A stretch of DNA of 32,361 nt, taken from assembly GCA_022827225.1 (NCBI GenBank), contig JAJDTJ010000105.1:1-32361 (forward strand). The letters are read 5' to 3'. The position numbers and the translations under genes are program-made. The first letter of the stretch is position 1; every line of letters starts with the position of its first letter. This stretch comes from Candidatus Poribacteria bacterium. GTDB lineage: Bacteria > Poribacteria > WGA-4E > WGA-3G. Positions 14,515-22,462 of the stretch are shown here, in pieces. Below the pieces are notes generated by a model. That model had not been told where the DNA came from. It worked only from the letters and a program-made list of their open reading frames with translations, and searched no databases.

Positions 14515-15744
14515 ATGAAGAAACAACTGGTTCTCCTCATCACCTGGGGAATGTCTATTTTACTAATAAGTGTTAGTGCTGCCGCTGAATCGAATCCATT
14601 CTCGGTCTCTGGATACGGCGTAATTCACTACTCTCATTTTGATTGGGAACTTGATCCAGGCAGACGCGCCGCTATTGACGTGGAACGTTTTGTCATTGCA
14701 CCAAAGTATCGTATTAACGATACGATCCGACTCGAATCAGAATTAGAGTTTGAGCACGGCGGTACCGGTAGCACGATGGAATTCGACAAATTTGAAGAGT
14801 TTGGCGAATTTGAGATGGAGATTGAGAAAGGCGGCGAAGTGATCGTTGAAAAACTCGCGGCTGTTTTCTCGTTTCAACCCGCTTTCAACCTTCGCGTTGG
14901 ACATATCATTGTCCCCGTAGGACTCATTGCCAAACGCCACCGACCACAACACTATTTCACTACAACCCGCCCTGAAGCAGAGACACACCTCATTCCCACC
15001 ATTTGGCACGAAACAGGGGTCGAAGTTTTCGGTTCACTCGGTGCACTGAATTATCAAGCACAGGTTGTTAACGGCTTGGATTCTACTGGTTTCAGTTCAC
15101 GACACTGGATCGCCCGTGGGCACCAATTGCGATTTGAGACGGTCAATGCTGAAGCCCCGGCTTTCGTTGGGCGACTCGATTACGCGTTTCATGAGAACGC
15201 AACTGTTGGTATCTCTGGCTACTATGGAGACACCGCGGCGAACCGTCCAAAACCGGATGTGGATTTCGATGCTTATGTCGGCATTGTCAGCCTTCACGGA
15301 TTTTATGAGATAAATGCCGTAAAAGTCCGAGGGTTGTTCCTCTGGGGAACGCTTGAAAACGCCAATCGGCTCTCTAAAGTGAATCGAACCCTCTCCAATA
15401 ATCTCAATGTAAAGCGGACACCGATCGGCAGTTCAGCCTTAGGCTACTACATTGAGGCAGGCTACGATATTTTGTCACTTTTCAGGCGGTCAAATAACAC
15501 AGCGGAACATCCTAACGTTATTTTGGATGTCTTCGCGCGTTACGATTATTACGATACGATGGCGAGCGTTGAAGGGATTATCTTCGACAACCCTCGATGG
15601 GAAAGAAACGCATGGACTTTCGGTATCAACTACCACGTCCATCCAAAAATGGTTTTCAAAAGCCATTACTCCCTTCGACGGTTAGCAGCAGAAGATAAAA
15701 ACCGAGAAAATACCTTCGCACTCGGCTTCGGTTTTCAATATTGA
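14515..15744 (+). CDS. Outer-membrane porin-like beta-barrel protein
   Basis: 409 residues from the ATG at 14515, chosen because it gives a standard signal peptide (KK, hydrophobic core, cleavage near SAAA-ES). An upstream ATG at 14479 is possible; neither has a clear Shine-Dalgarno. The mature protein alternates polar and hydrophobic residues in strands, opens with SVSGYGVIHYSHF and ends FALGFGFQY, a C-terminal aromatic typical of outer-membrane barrels. It resembles phosphate-selective porin O/P-like proteins. An acidic stretch at about 90-110 (EFGEFEMEIEKGGE) may be an extracellular loop able to bind cations. First gene of the Fur-box operon; the imelysin gene follows 22 bases downstream. 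Confidence 0.82.
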   Translation: MKKQLVLLITWGMSILLISVSAAAESNPFSVSGYGVIHYSHFDWELDPGRRAAIDVERFVIAPKYRINDTIRLESELEFEHGGTGSTMEFDKFEEFGEFEMEIEKGGEVIVEKLAAVFSFQPAFNLRVGHIIVPVGLIAKRHRPQHYFTTTRPEAETHLIPTIWHETGVEVFGSLGALNYQAQVVNGLDSTGFSSRHWIARGHQLRFETVNAEAPAFVGRLDYAFHENATVGISGYYGDTAANRPKPDVDFDAYVGIVSLHGFYEINAVKVRGLFLWGTLENANRLSKVNRTLSNNLNVKRTPIGSSALGYYIEAGYDILSLFRRSNNTAEHPNVILDVFARYDYYDTMASVEGIIFDNPRWERNAWTFGINYHVHPKMVFKSHYSLRRLAAEDKNRENTFALGFGFQY

Positions 15745-15766
15745 TAACTATTCCATGGAGGTTTTT

Positions 15767-16855
15767 ATGAAACTCTATAAAGTTTGGACATTACTGTGTT
15801 GTTTACTACTCACATCCACCTTTGTTGTCGGATGCGGCAGTGATGAAAACGATGAACAAGACGACGGACAGACTGAAGTTTTTGATGCTGGCACGATGCT
15901 CAACGATTTTGCCAACACCGTTGTGTTGGCAACTTACACAGACCTGGATGATAAGGCAGGTGAACTCTTGACGGCTGTCAAAGCATTAGCCGCGGATACC
16001 TCACAAGCAAATCTCGAAAAAGCGCAACAGGCGTGGAAAGCAACGCGAACACCTTGGGAACAGAGCGAAGCGTTCCTGTTCGGTCCGGTTGACACACAGG
16101 GGCTTGATCCGGCATTGGATAGTTGGCCCGTTGATCACGTTAACCTACAGTCCGTTTTGGACAGCAATGACACATTAACAGTCGATTTTGTCAGCGGTTT
16201 AGAAGATACGCAGAAAGGTTTTCACACAATCGAGTTTTTGCTGTTCCGTGATGGCGACCAGCGTAAAGCGTCAGATATAACCGAGCGTGAATTGGAGTAT
16301 CTCGTCTCGACGACAGAGAACCTCAAGGCGAGTACCGCTCAACTCCGGTTGGCGTGGGCACCAGAGGGTGAAAACTTCAGCGGCACCGTCGCACAAGCCG
16401 GCGCGGGAAGTGCCGTCTATCCGTCCCAAAGTGCAGCCGTACAAGAGATGATCAACGGCATGATCGTCATCGCTGATGAAGTTGCGAACGGAAAAATATC
16501 AGACCCTTACAACCAATCTGATACAACTCTTGTTGAATCTCAGTTTAGTTTCAACTCCATCTCAGATTTCCAAGACAATATCCGCGGGATTCAGAACGTC
16601 TACATGGGGAAATTTATGACGGATGGGCAAGGTCTCAACGACTTCGTAAACAGCCGCGATCCTGATTTAGACGCGCGTTTCCAGCAAGAGGTGCAGGCAG
16701 CGATTGATGCAATCGGCGCGATTCCGGGGCCGTTCCGCGATTCGATTACTGCGAACCGGGGTGCTGTCCAAGCCGCGATTGATGCTGTCAGCAAGGTTCA
16801 ACTGACGCTCGAACAAGATATACTCCCGCTCGTTCAATCGAGTGAGTTTAATTAA
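15767..16855 (+). CDS. Imelysin-family iron-associated lipoprotein
   Basis: 362 residues from the ATG at 15767 (GGAGG six bases upstream). Lipobox VVGC (C23). The family signature GxHxxE is present as GFHTIE (151-156), continuing FLLF, and the conserved PWEQSEAFLFGPVDTQG and LDSWPVD block precedes it (97-122). Imelysin proteins (IrpA/ICMP/EfeO-like M75) are helical, surface or periplasmic, and several are linked to iron uptake; peptidase activity is reported for only some. The Fur-box-like sites upstream and the di-haem oxidoreductase downstream support an iron role here. Confidence 0.92.
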   Translation: MKLYKVWTLLCCLLLTSTFVVGCGSDENDEQDDGQTEVFDAGTMLNDFANTVVLATYTDLDDKAGELLTAVKALAADTSQANLEKAQQAWKATRTPWEQSEAFLFGPVDTQGLDPALDSWPVDHVNLQSVLDSNDTLTVDFVSGLEDTQKGFHTIEFLLFRDGDQRKASDITERELEYLVSTTENLKASTAQLRLAWAPEGENFSGTVAQAGAGSAVYPSQSAAVQEMINGMIVIADEVANGKISDPYNQSDTTLVESQFSFNSISDFQDNIRGIQNVYMGKFMTDGQGLNDFVNSRDPDLDARFQQEVQAAIDAIGAIPGPFRDSITANRGAVQAAIDAVSKVQLTLEQDILPLVQSSEFN

Positions 16856-16920
16856 TACATCTTGTAGGAGAGGCTTAATTCCGAAATATGTAAATGCGAA
16901 AAGGGTATGTTGCAGTGTGC

Positions 16921-16960
16921 CAAAACCTATAAAAACCTACTAAAACTTGCTAAAATCTAA
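16921..16960. repeat. Four phased A-tracts at 10-bp period
   Basis: CAAAACCTAT, AAAAACCTAC, TAAAACTTGC and TAAAATCTAA follow each other at exactly 10 bp, placing an AAAA run on the same helical face four times. This is the classic pattern of intrinsically bent DNA. It lies 20 bases before the start of the di-haem gene. Confidence 0.65.
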
Positions 16961-16979
16961 TTTGAAAAATACCGTCAAT

Positions 16980-18380
16980 ATGAAACATTTTTACAGTTTA
17001 TTCTGCCCAGTCCTCTTAGCATCAGTTTTGTTGGTCGCGTGCGGTTCAGAGTCTCCTGTGGTTGTGAAGTCAGCACCGGTATTTTCGACAAGCGAACTTG
17101 CCGGGGGTGAGACGACCGTTTTTGATGCGTCAAGTCACGCCTTCTCAATTCCTGCTCCAAATCTTTCCGCATCGGCACTTGAAAAGCATCTGGAAGGCGA
17201 TGTCGAATTTGAGGCTGTTTTTGTGACAGCACCGGCGGTTGTAAATCCGGGGTTGGGACCCATCTACAACAACGTCTCGTGCATCAATTGCCATTCTCGC
17301 GATGGACGTGGACGACCACCGGATGCTGACGAAGGACTCGTGTCCCTGCTCTTCAGACTCAGCCTTCCAAAAGCAGAAGATTCGATAGATGGGAAACCAC
17401 CAATTCCAGTACCGGGCTTCGGTACACAACTTAACAACCGCGCTGTTGTGGGAACAGACCCAGAGGGCAAAGTTAAGATTGATTATACCGAACAAACGTT
17501 GACGACGGAAGATGGCACACGCGTGCATCTGCGTTATCCAAATTACACATTTACAGAGACCTATCAACCCTTACCCTCGGAAGTTGAAGTCTCACCACGC
17601 GTCGCACCAGTCGTTTTCGGACTCGGTTTACTCGAAGCGATTCCTGAAAACGTTATCCTCGCTTATGCAGACGAAGCCGATGCTAACGGAGACGGCATAT
17701 CGGGTAAACCCAACTATGTGTGGGATGTAGTAGAACAACGCTACAATCTTGGTCGTTTCGGATGGAAAGCGAATCAACCGACACTCCTTCAGCAGGTCGC
17801 AGCAGCGTATCATGACGATATGGGGATAACAACCTCACTGTTCCAAACAGAAAACTCAGCAGGACAACCCCAACTCACCCACCACAGTCCAAAACCAGAA
17901 GTCAGCGACGAGATTTTGGATGTCGTGACGTTTTACGTTCAAACTTTGGCGGTCCCAGCGCGACGCAATCTCGACGACCCACAAGTCAAACACGGGGAAC
18001 AACTCTTTGCCGAAGCGCAGTGTGCAAGTTGCCATGTACCGACACTAAGAACCGGTGTTTTAACCGGTGTCCCTTCAGTCAGCAACCAGACAATCCATCC
18101 CTACACAGATCTATTGTTGCACGACATGGGACCCGGGTTAGCGGACAATCGGCCCGATTTTCATGCCAACGGCAGTGAATGGCGGACACCCCCCTTGTGG
18201 GGCATCGGTTTAGTGAAAAGGGTTAACGGGCATACCAATTTCCTCCATGATGGTAGAGCACGAGATCTAATGGAAGCGATACTCTGGCACGGAGGAGAAG
18301 CAGAGAGATCTCGGCAAATTGTCGAACAGATGTCAAAAGCTGAACGCAACGCGCTTATTGCGTTCTTAGAATCGCTGTAA
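16980..18380 (+). CDS. Di-haem oxidoreductase (DUF1111/DHOR, formerly thiol oxidoreductase), lipoprotein
   Basis: 466 residues from the ATG at 16980 (an in-frame TTG at 16947 is less likely; neither has a good ribosome site). Lipobox LVAC (C21). Two c-type haem motifs: CINCH (101-105) and CASCH (348-352), the spacing expected of this family. An EF-hand-like loop DEADANGDGISG (231-242) may bind Ca2+, and GWKANQPTLLQQ is a family signature. The family is related to di-haem peroxidases and is repeatedly found beside imelysin genes. A role in extracytoplasmic redox handling of iron is inferred. The 124-base gap after the imelysin gene holds bent DNA. Confidence 0.92.
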   Translation: MKHFYSLFCPVLLASVLLVACGSESPVVVKSAPVFSTSELAGGETTVFDASSHAFSIPAPNLSASALEKHLEGDVEFEAVFVTAPAVVNPGLGPIYNNVSCINCHSRDGRGRPPDADEGLVSLLFRLSLPKAEDSIDGKPPIPVPGFGTQLNNRAVVGTDPEGKVKIDYTEQTLTTEDGTRVHLRYPNYTFTETYQPLPSEVEVSPRVAPVVFGLGLLEAIPENVILAYADEADANGDGISGKPNYVWDVVEQRYNLGRFGWKANQPTLLQQVAAAYHDDMGITTSLFQTENSAGQPQLTHHSPKPEVSDEILDVVTFYVQTLAVPARRNLDDPQVKHGEQLFAEAQCASCHVPTLRTGVLTGVPSVSNQTIHPYTDLLLHDMGPGLADNRPDFHANGSEWRTPPLWGIGLVKRVNGHTNFLHDGRARDLMEAILWHGGEAERSRQIVEQMSKAERNALIAFLESL

Positions 18381-18411
18381 AAGAGCAAATTTCATTTGCG
18401 GAAAAGGAAAC

Positions 18412-19041
18412 CTACCGCATCTCAAGCACCATTTCTTCACCAGTACGGATGGCCAGAATAAGTGTATCGCCCTGTTTCGTACAAGCCGATTGCGCAAAGG
18501 GTTTGATGAAATCAGACCTAAAGCCCTCGTCATAATCTTGCTCTGCTTCTACGATTGCCCGATCAAATGCTACCTGAAAAAAATCTTTAGGTTCGGTGGC
18601 TATGTGTATCTCTGCTTCTTTTGTAAATAAGGAGAGTGTCAGACCATCGAAAGCGTAAGTCCCCGACCATGTGCCAGTCGTTTCAAGAGTGGCAGGCGGT
18701 ATATCTGGGAAATCAATGACAGTTTGTTCTTCAATATTGCAAGTCCACGAATCATCAGCGGCAAAGACAAAGTTAAGTTGTTTTACCGTGATTTCTGCTT
18801 CACCGCCAAGTGTGAAAGATTCAAGGTATTCTTTAGGCGTTTTACCGAAAATTGAAACAACCTCCCAAGAACCGTGCAATTCTTCATTTGCTAATGGTGA
18901 AACAGACGACTCAACTGCAGATTCTTCATCTCTTTCTTTTATTAACTCTTCAGGTTTTTTCAAATCGTCACCGCAGCCGACCACGCCTAAAAGCATCATA
19001 CCAACAAGTAAGACTGGGATAACAAAACCTTTCGGGATCAT
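18412..19041 (-). CDS. Small lipoprotein, lipocalin-like (paralogue of the next gene)
   Basis: 209 residues; AAAGGAGA precedes the ATG. Lipobox GVVGC (C23), then a charged linker, then a beta-rich domain beginning ELHGSWEVVSIFG, the GxW signature seen at the first strand of lipocalin-like lipoproteins. Later strands DDSWTCNIEE, TGTWSGTYAFDG and DTLILAIRTGEEM fit the same fold. It shares layout with the 187-residue protein upstream (WEFVSFGE, GSWSREIGG, DDMLILTEAENG), so the two are likely duplicates. Function unknown. Convergent with the di-haem gene. Confidence 0.82.
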   Translation of the reverse strand: MIPKGFVIPVLLVGMMLLGVVGCGDDLKKPEELIKERDEESAVESSVSPLANEELHGSWEVVSIFGKTPKEYLESFTLGGEAEITVKQLNFVFAADDSWTCNIEEQTVIDFPDIPPATLETTGTWSGTYAFDGLTLSLFTKEAEIHIATEPKDFFQVAFDRAIVEAEQDYDEGFRSDFIKPFAQSACTKQGDTLILAIRTGEEMVLEMR

Positions 19042-19116
19042 TGATTTCTCCTTTCAGGATACCTAATATCCGATAATTTGGATAGACAGATTACATACAC
19101 CGAAGGCTTATCATGT

Positions 19117-19145
19117 AAAATAACGCTTTTCGAGGAAAAAATCAA
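19117..19145 (-). promoter_or_regulatory. Possible promoter for the 209-residue lipoprotein gene
   Basis: On the minus strand TTGATT (19145-19140), 17 bp, TATTTT (19122-19117). Each box matches 4 of 6 positions, with the 17-bp spacer common in this window. The leader would be about 70 nt. Confidence 0.35.
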
Positions 19146-19170
19146 GAAAAATCAAATTACGGAGGTGACC

Positions 19171-19734
19171 CTATTTTTTTCTAAGAGCTGTCTTTTCTCC
19201 ATTCTCTGCTTCCGTGAGAATAAGCATATCGTCCTGTACCGTCCAACTAAACGTGTAAATTTTTCCAAAGACCTCGCTTCGGAACTCTCGTGCAAAATCC
19301 GCTTCTGTTGTGCCGACTAATTCCCAGAAGTATTGAGGCTTAACACCTACACTGATATCTTGTGGCACCAATGACAATGAGGAGGCAGAAACAAAATGGG
19401 TCCCTTGTTCAGAAAAATTCACACTTGTCTTAGACAAAGTAACTTCTTCAATTAGATTGCTTAAGTTTCCAACAAATTCACCTCCGATTTCCCGGGACCA
19501 CGAGCCGTCGTGTTCAAAAACGAGGCTGTTTTGTGTGAGATTAACCGTCACACCGGTCTCATCAAAAAAGGCGTTGATCGTTTCATCAACTGACTGCTCC
19601 CCAAATGACACAAATTCCCAATGTCCTACCAAATCTTCCCTTCGCTGCTGCGTTTCATCCTCAGTACGACCACAACCGATTACCAGTAGCAAAATTGGGG
19701 CAAAAAACAAGAGTAGTAGAAAAAGGTTTTTCAT
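19171..19734 (-). CDS. Small lipoprotein, lipocalin-like (paralogue of the previous gene)
   Basis: 187 residues; a GGGGG run lies 8 bases before the ATG. Lipobox VIGC (C21). The mature domain starts LVGHWEFVSFGEQSVDETI, followed by LVFEHDGSWSREIGGEF and ending DDMLILTEAENGEKTALRKK, parallel in order and spacing to the 209-residue neighbour (ELHGSWEVVSIFG, FVFAADDSWTCNIEE, DTLILAIRTGEEM). A local gene duplication is likely. No catalytic residues apparent. The separate promoter before the downstream copy suggests the two can be expressed independently. Confidence 0.82.
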   Translation of the reverse strand: MKNLFLLLLFFAPILLLVIGCGRTEDETQQRREDLVGHWEFVSFGEQSVDETINAFFDETGVTVNLTQNSLVFEHDGSWSREIGGEFVGNLSNLIEEVTLSKTSVNFSEQGTHFVSASSLSLVPQDISVGVKPQYFWELVGTTEADFAREFRSEVFGKIYTFSWTVQDDMLILTEAENGEKTALRKK

Positions 19735-19883
19735 AATTATTTCCCCCTAACAACAAATGAGCGCGTTGTATACTATTCGGAACCAATGGATTCAAAAATC
19801 TTGGATACCTGTTTAGGTTTGTAGTGTTAGATGTGCTTTGGGGGAAAAACTTCGTTATTTGTCTTAGGATAAACAACCGGATT

Positions 19884-20690
19884 TCACTGACTATTATTTT
19901 CCTGCTTTTGCTGCTCCGCGAAATCAACATAAACGCCTTTTTTTAGGTACACTGTCCACCGTTTTGCTGTCTTATCTCCGACGATTCGGTCAATCTGACC
20001 TGTCACACGGATTTGGACAGTCTGCGCCCGTAGTAATGTGTTATTGATCTGAACAATCGTCTCATTTTCACGCGGATTTTCAAAGAGTCCGGCGACGCTT
20101 ATAATTCTGTCCTCCGGTGCGGGAAGTCCTGTTGATTGACTCGTAATTTTTACCATACCGTTCGTCCCGAATAAATCGCTCGGTTCGCTCCATTGCAAAA
20201 TGCGAGTAGCACCGTCCTGCCCGACAGTCGCGCCGATGAGATCGTCCTGATACCCGTCAATCGAAATCCAGGCACCGATCGCCAGTTCTTGCTCCGCGGG
20301 CGTTAAATCCCAAGAAATCTGTTTCGCGTCTGGAGGCGATGGTGTTTCAGCGTTTTCCTCGGTGTCTACCGGTGTCTGATCCTCAGACGATGCTTCTGAC
20401 GCTGGTGTTGTAACCGCTTCTGCTCCATCAGATGGTGCTTCCGGTTCTGCTACCGTGATCGTTTCTGTAGGCGCGGGTTGTTTGGTTTCCTGATTCGATG
20501 TTTCCTGATTCGATGTTTCTATGAGTGCCGATTCTTCGTTTGCCGTATCAGAAACAGATGCAGCCTGTTCTGGTGCTTCCGTCAATTCCGCCTTATCTGG
20601 GTTGAAAATATAGAAAAAAGCCGTCGCCACGAACCCCAAAGCAGAGATACCGAACAAGATAAAAAAAGTAAACTTAAATACCGTTTTCAT
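19884..20690 (-). CDS. Membrane-anchored protein with low-complexity linker, unknown function
   Basis: 268 residues; AAAGGAA precedes the ATG. Residues about 7-30 form one transmembrane helix or uncleaved signal anchor. Residues 35-125 are a Glu/Thr/Ser/Pro linker with the duplicate ETSNQETSNQET. The folded part starts at about 130 (WDLTPAEQELAIGAWISIDGY) and is beta-rich, with IVQINNTLLRAQTVQIRVTGQIDRI near the end. I do not recognise the domain; the layout suggests a periplasmic or cell-surface domain on a flexible stalk. Confidence 0.75.
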   Translation of the reverse strand: MKTVFKFTFFILFGISALGFVATAFFYIFNPDKAELTEAPEQAASVSDTANEESALIETSNQETSNQETKQPAPTETITVAEPEAPSDGAEAVTTPASEASSEDQTPVDTEENAETPSPPDAKQISWDLTPAEQELAIGAWISIDGYQDDLIGATVGQDGATRILQWSEPSDLFGTNGMVKITSQSTGLPAPEDRIISVAGLFENPRENETIVQINNTLLRAQTVQIRVTGQIDRIVGDKTAKRWTVYLKKGVYVDFAEQQKQENNSQ

Positions 20691-20772
20691 AAGTCGTTCC
20701 TTTCTTTGAAATCTGCTTAGTGATGGTGAGCGATATTATAGTCTGAAGGATCTCGTACAATTCAAACGCTAC

Positions 20773-21057
20773 CTACTTTATCCAATAGAAATCGCCGCTG
20801 GACGCTGGCCAGTCAAGAACATATAAAATTTGAGATTTTGCCTCATATTTCTCGACTTCATCACGGACTTCTGTCCAACGCTTTTGTATTTCAGCCGGTT
20901 CAAGAGCCTGAAAGGTCTCTGAGCTTCCGTATTCTGGAACAACTTCCTGCCAACAGGTCATTGCAAGATTTTGCAGGTTTTCGATCTTTTCTTCCCGAGA
21001 CGTGGACGTATCTCTAATTACTTTATCTATCTGGTGAATGAGTTGTGGTACTGACAT
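20773..21057 (-). CDS. Small soluble protein of unknown function
   Basis: 94 residues with an excellent ribosome site (AAGGAGG). Highly charged and helical (LIHQIDKVIRDTSTSREEKIENLQN; IQKRWTEVRDEVEKYEAK). It starts 18 bases after the permease stop, so the two are probably one transcript, but nothing in the sequence shows a transport role. No match I recognise. Confidence 0.75.
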   Translation of the reverse strand: MSVPQLIHQIDKVIRDTSTSREEKIENLQNLAMTCWQEVVPEYGSSETFQALEPAEIQKRWTEVRDEVEKYEAKSQILYVLDWPASSGDFYWIK

Positions 21058-21075
21058 TTGATCCTCCTTAATTAC

Positions 21076-22251
21076 CTACTCCGTCCGCAATCTTGGATCT
21101 AAGGCATCGCGGACGGCATCACCGAACAGATTTGCAGGCAGCACCAACCCGAACATAAAGATAAACGCTGCGGCGAGATTCCACCACACAATCGGATCAC
21201 GGGCGAGTTCGAGACGCGCCGTGTTAATCATGTTCCCCCAACTTCCCGTCGTCGGTTCAACACCGATCTGGAGATAGCTGAGCAACGCCTCCGTCAGGAC
21301 CAATCCGCTAAATCCTAAAATAGCAGTAATTAACACGATATGCATCAGATTCGGGATGAGATGTTTGAGGATAATTAAACCGCGCCGCACGCCGAAGGCT
21401 TCAGCAGCTTGGATGTACTCCAATTCTCGGAGTTTCAAGGTCTCACCGCGCAGGATACGGCACAATCCCGTCCAGCTACTAATCCCCATGATGAGGCAGA
21501 GATTAAACAACCCTTGCCCAAAGAGAAGCATGAAGGCGACAATCAACAGAATCGACGGAATAGAATCAAGCGTCGCGTAAACGTATTGAATGACATCATC
21601 CACCCAACCCCCGAAGTATCCAGCAATAACACCGAAAAAGATCGCAAACGGCACAGCAATCAACGTAGTAAATCCGCCGATGATGAGACCCGTACGGATA
21701 CCTTTTAAAGCACGATAGAAGACATCGCTACCCACCTTGTCAGTGCCTAAGAGATGTGTACGCGGGTATTCGAGCGGTGGGTATTCCCGAACCGTCCCTC
21801 CGTCAGGCATCTGGACGGTACTTTTCGCATAGAGATGCGTTGCTAACGGCGCGGAGTAGGTTTTCTCAGTCCGTTCGCGAAGTGGTGTACAGAGCCGATC
21901 GAGCAGACTCAAACCTCTCGGTCTATAGACGACAGCGCCCTCCTCGTTTCGGGTGAGTGTCTGGTCGGTTTGACGTATTAACGGATCGCGCCAGATAACG
22001 CTATCCAACACACCGATAAGGAGATACCCCAAGAGGATAAAGAGGCAGACCATAGCGAGACGGTTTCCGCGTATCTGTCTCGCGGCGTTCCGCCAATACT
22101 CTTGCCGTGCAGCGTAACGGATGAGCCACACCATAGCAACAAGGCATGCTATAACAATGATATTCTGATACGCATCGGAACGCCAGACCCAACTGAGTCG
22201 GTCACCGATTCCGATGCCTTCAGTATCTACACCAATTAGGAAAATAGGCAT
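21076..22251 (-). CDS. ABC transporter permease, DppC/OppC type, with N-terminal extension
   Basis: 391 residues. Membrane segments at about 30-47, 65-83, 187-212, 225-262, 303-325 and 360-383. THLLGTDKVGSDVFYRAL (165-182) is the family segment before the permease core, and the EAA loop that contacts the ATPase lies at about 278-300 (EYIQAAEAFGVRRGLIILKHL). The stretch 1-55 (including a segment of its own) and the long periplasmic insert 88-165 are larger than in standard DppC, suggesting a variant import system or a fusion. No DppB, ATPase or peptide-binding gene is in the window. No clear Shine-Dalgarno before the ATG, so the exact start is uncertain. Confidence 0.88.
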   Translation of the reverse strand: MPIFLIGVDTEGIGIGDRLSWVWRSDAYQNIIVIACLVAMVWLIRYAARQEYWRNAARQIRGNRLAMVCLFILLGYLLIGVLDSVIWRDPLIRQTDQTLTRNEEGAVVYRPRGLSLLDRLCTPLRERTEKTYSAPLATHLYAKSTVQMPDGGTVREYPPLEYPRTHLLGTDKVGSDVFYRALKGIRTGLIIGGFTTLIAVPFAIFFGVIAGYFGGWVDDVIQYVYATLDSIPSILLIVAFMLLFGQGLFNLCLIMGISSWTGLCRILRGETLKLRELEYIQAAEAFGVRRGLIILKHLIPNLMHIVLITAILGFSGLVLTEALLSYLQIGVEPTTGSWGNMINTARLELARDPIVWWNLAAAFIFMFGLVLPANLFGDAVRDALDPRLRTE

Positions 22252-22373
22252 TTTAATGGTTGTCAGTTAAGAGTACTCAGTTTTCAGGACTAAGATCAAT
22301 CAAGTCACCATAACTGCCAACGCGGTTCTGAACAATACCTTAACTGAGTACTAACAACTGAGCACTGAAAACT

Positions 22374-22460
22374 ATTAACTGAAAGATTTTTCGCAGAAAA
22401 ATCGTACTGTTAACTGTTAACCGAAAGGTCTTTCGTAGAAAAACCGCCCTGACAACTGAT
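22374..22460. repeat. Two tandem copies of a hairpin repeat
   Basis: Units at 22374-22416 and 22416-22460 align: TTAACTGAAAGATTTTTCGC... against TTAACCGAAAGGTCTTTCGT.... Each folds as a hairpin: GATTTTT-CGCAG-AAAAATC and GGTCTTT-CGTAG-AAAAACC. One A-T pair in the first stem is G-C in the second, a compensatory change. The surrounding 22262-22373 is full of related AACTGAG/AGTACT motifs. The block sits between xylF and the permease gene. Confidence 0.65.
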
Positions 22461-22462
22461 AA

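Noticed and set aside
18385..18399. Terminator after the di-haem gene
   Set aside because: GCAAAT/ATTTGC is a 6-bp, 3-nt-loop hairpin without a T-run; too weak to call.
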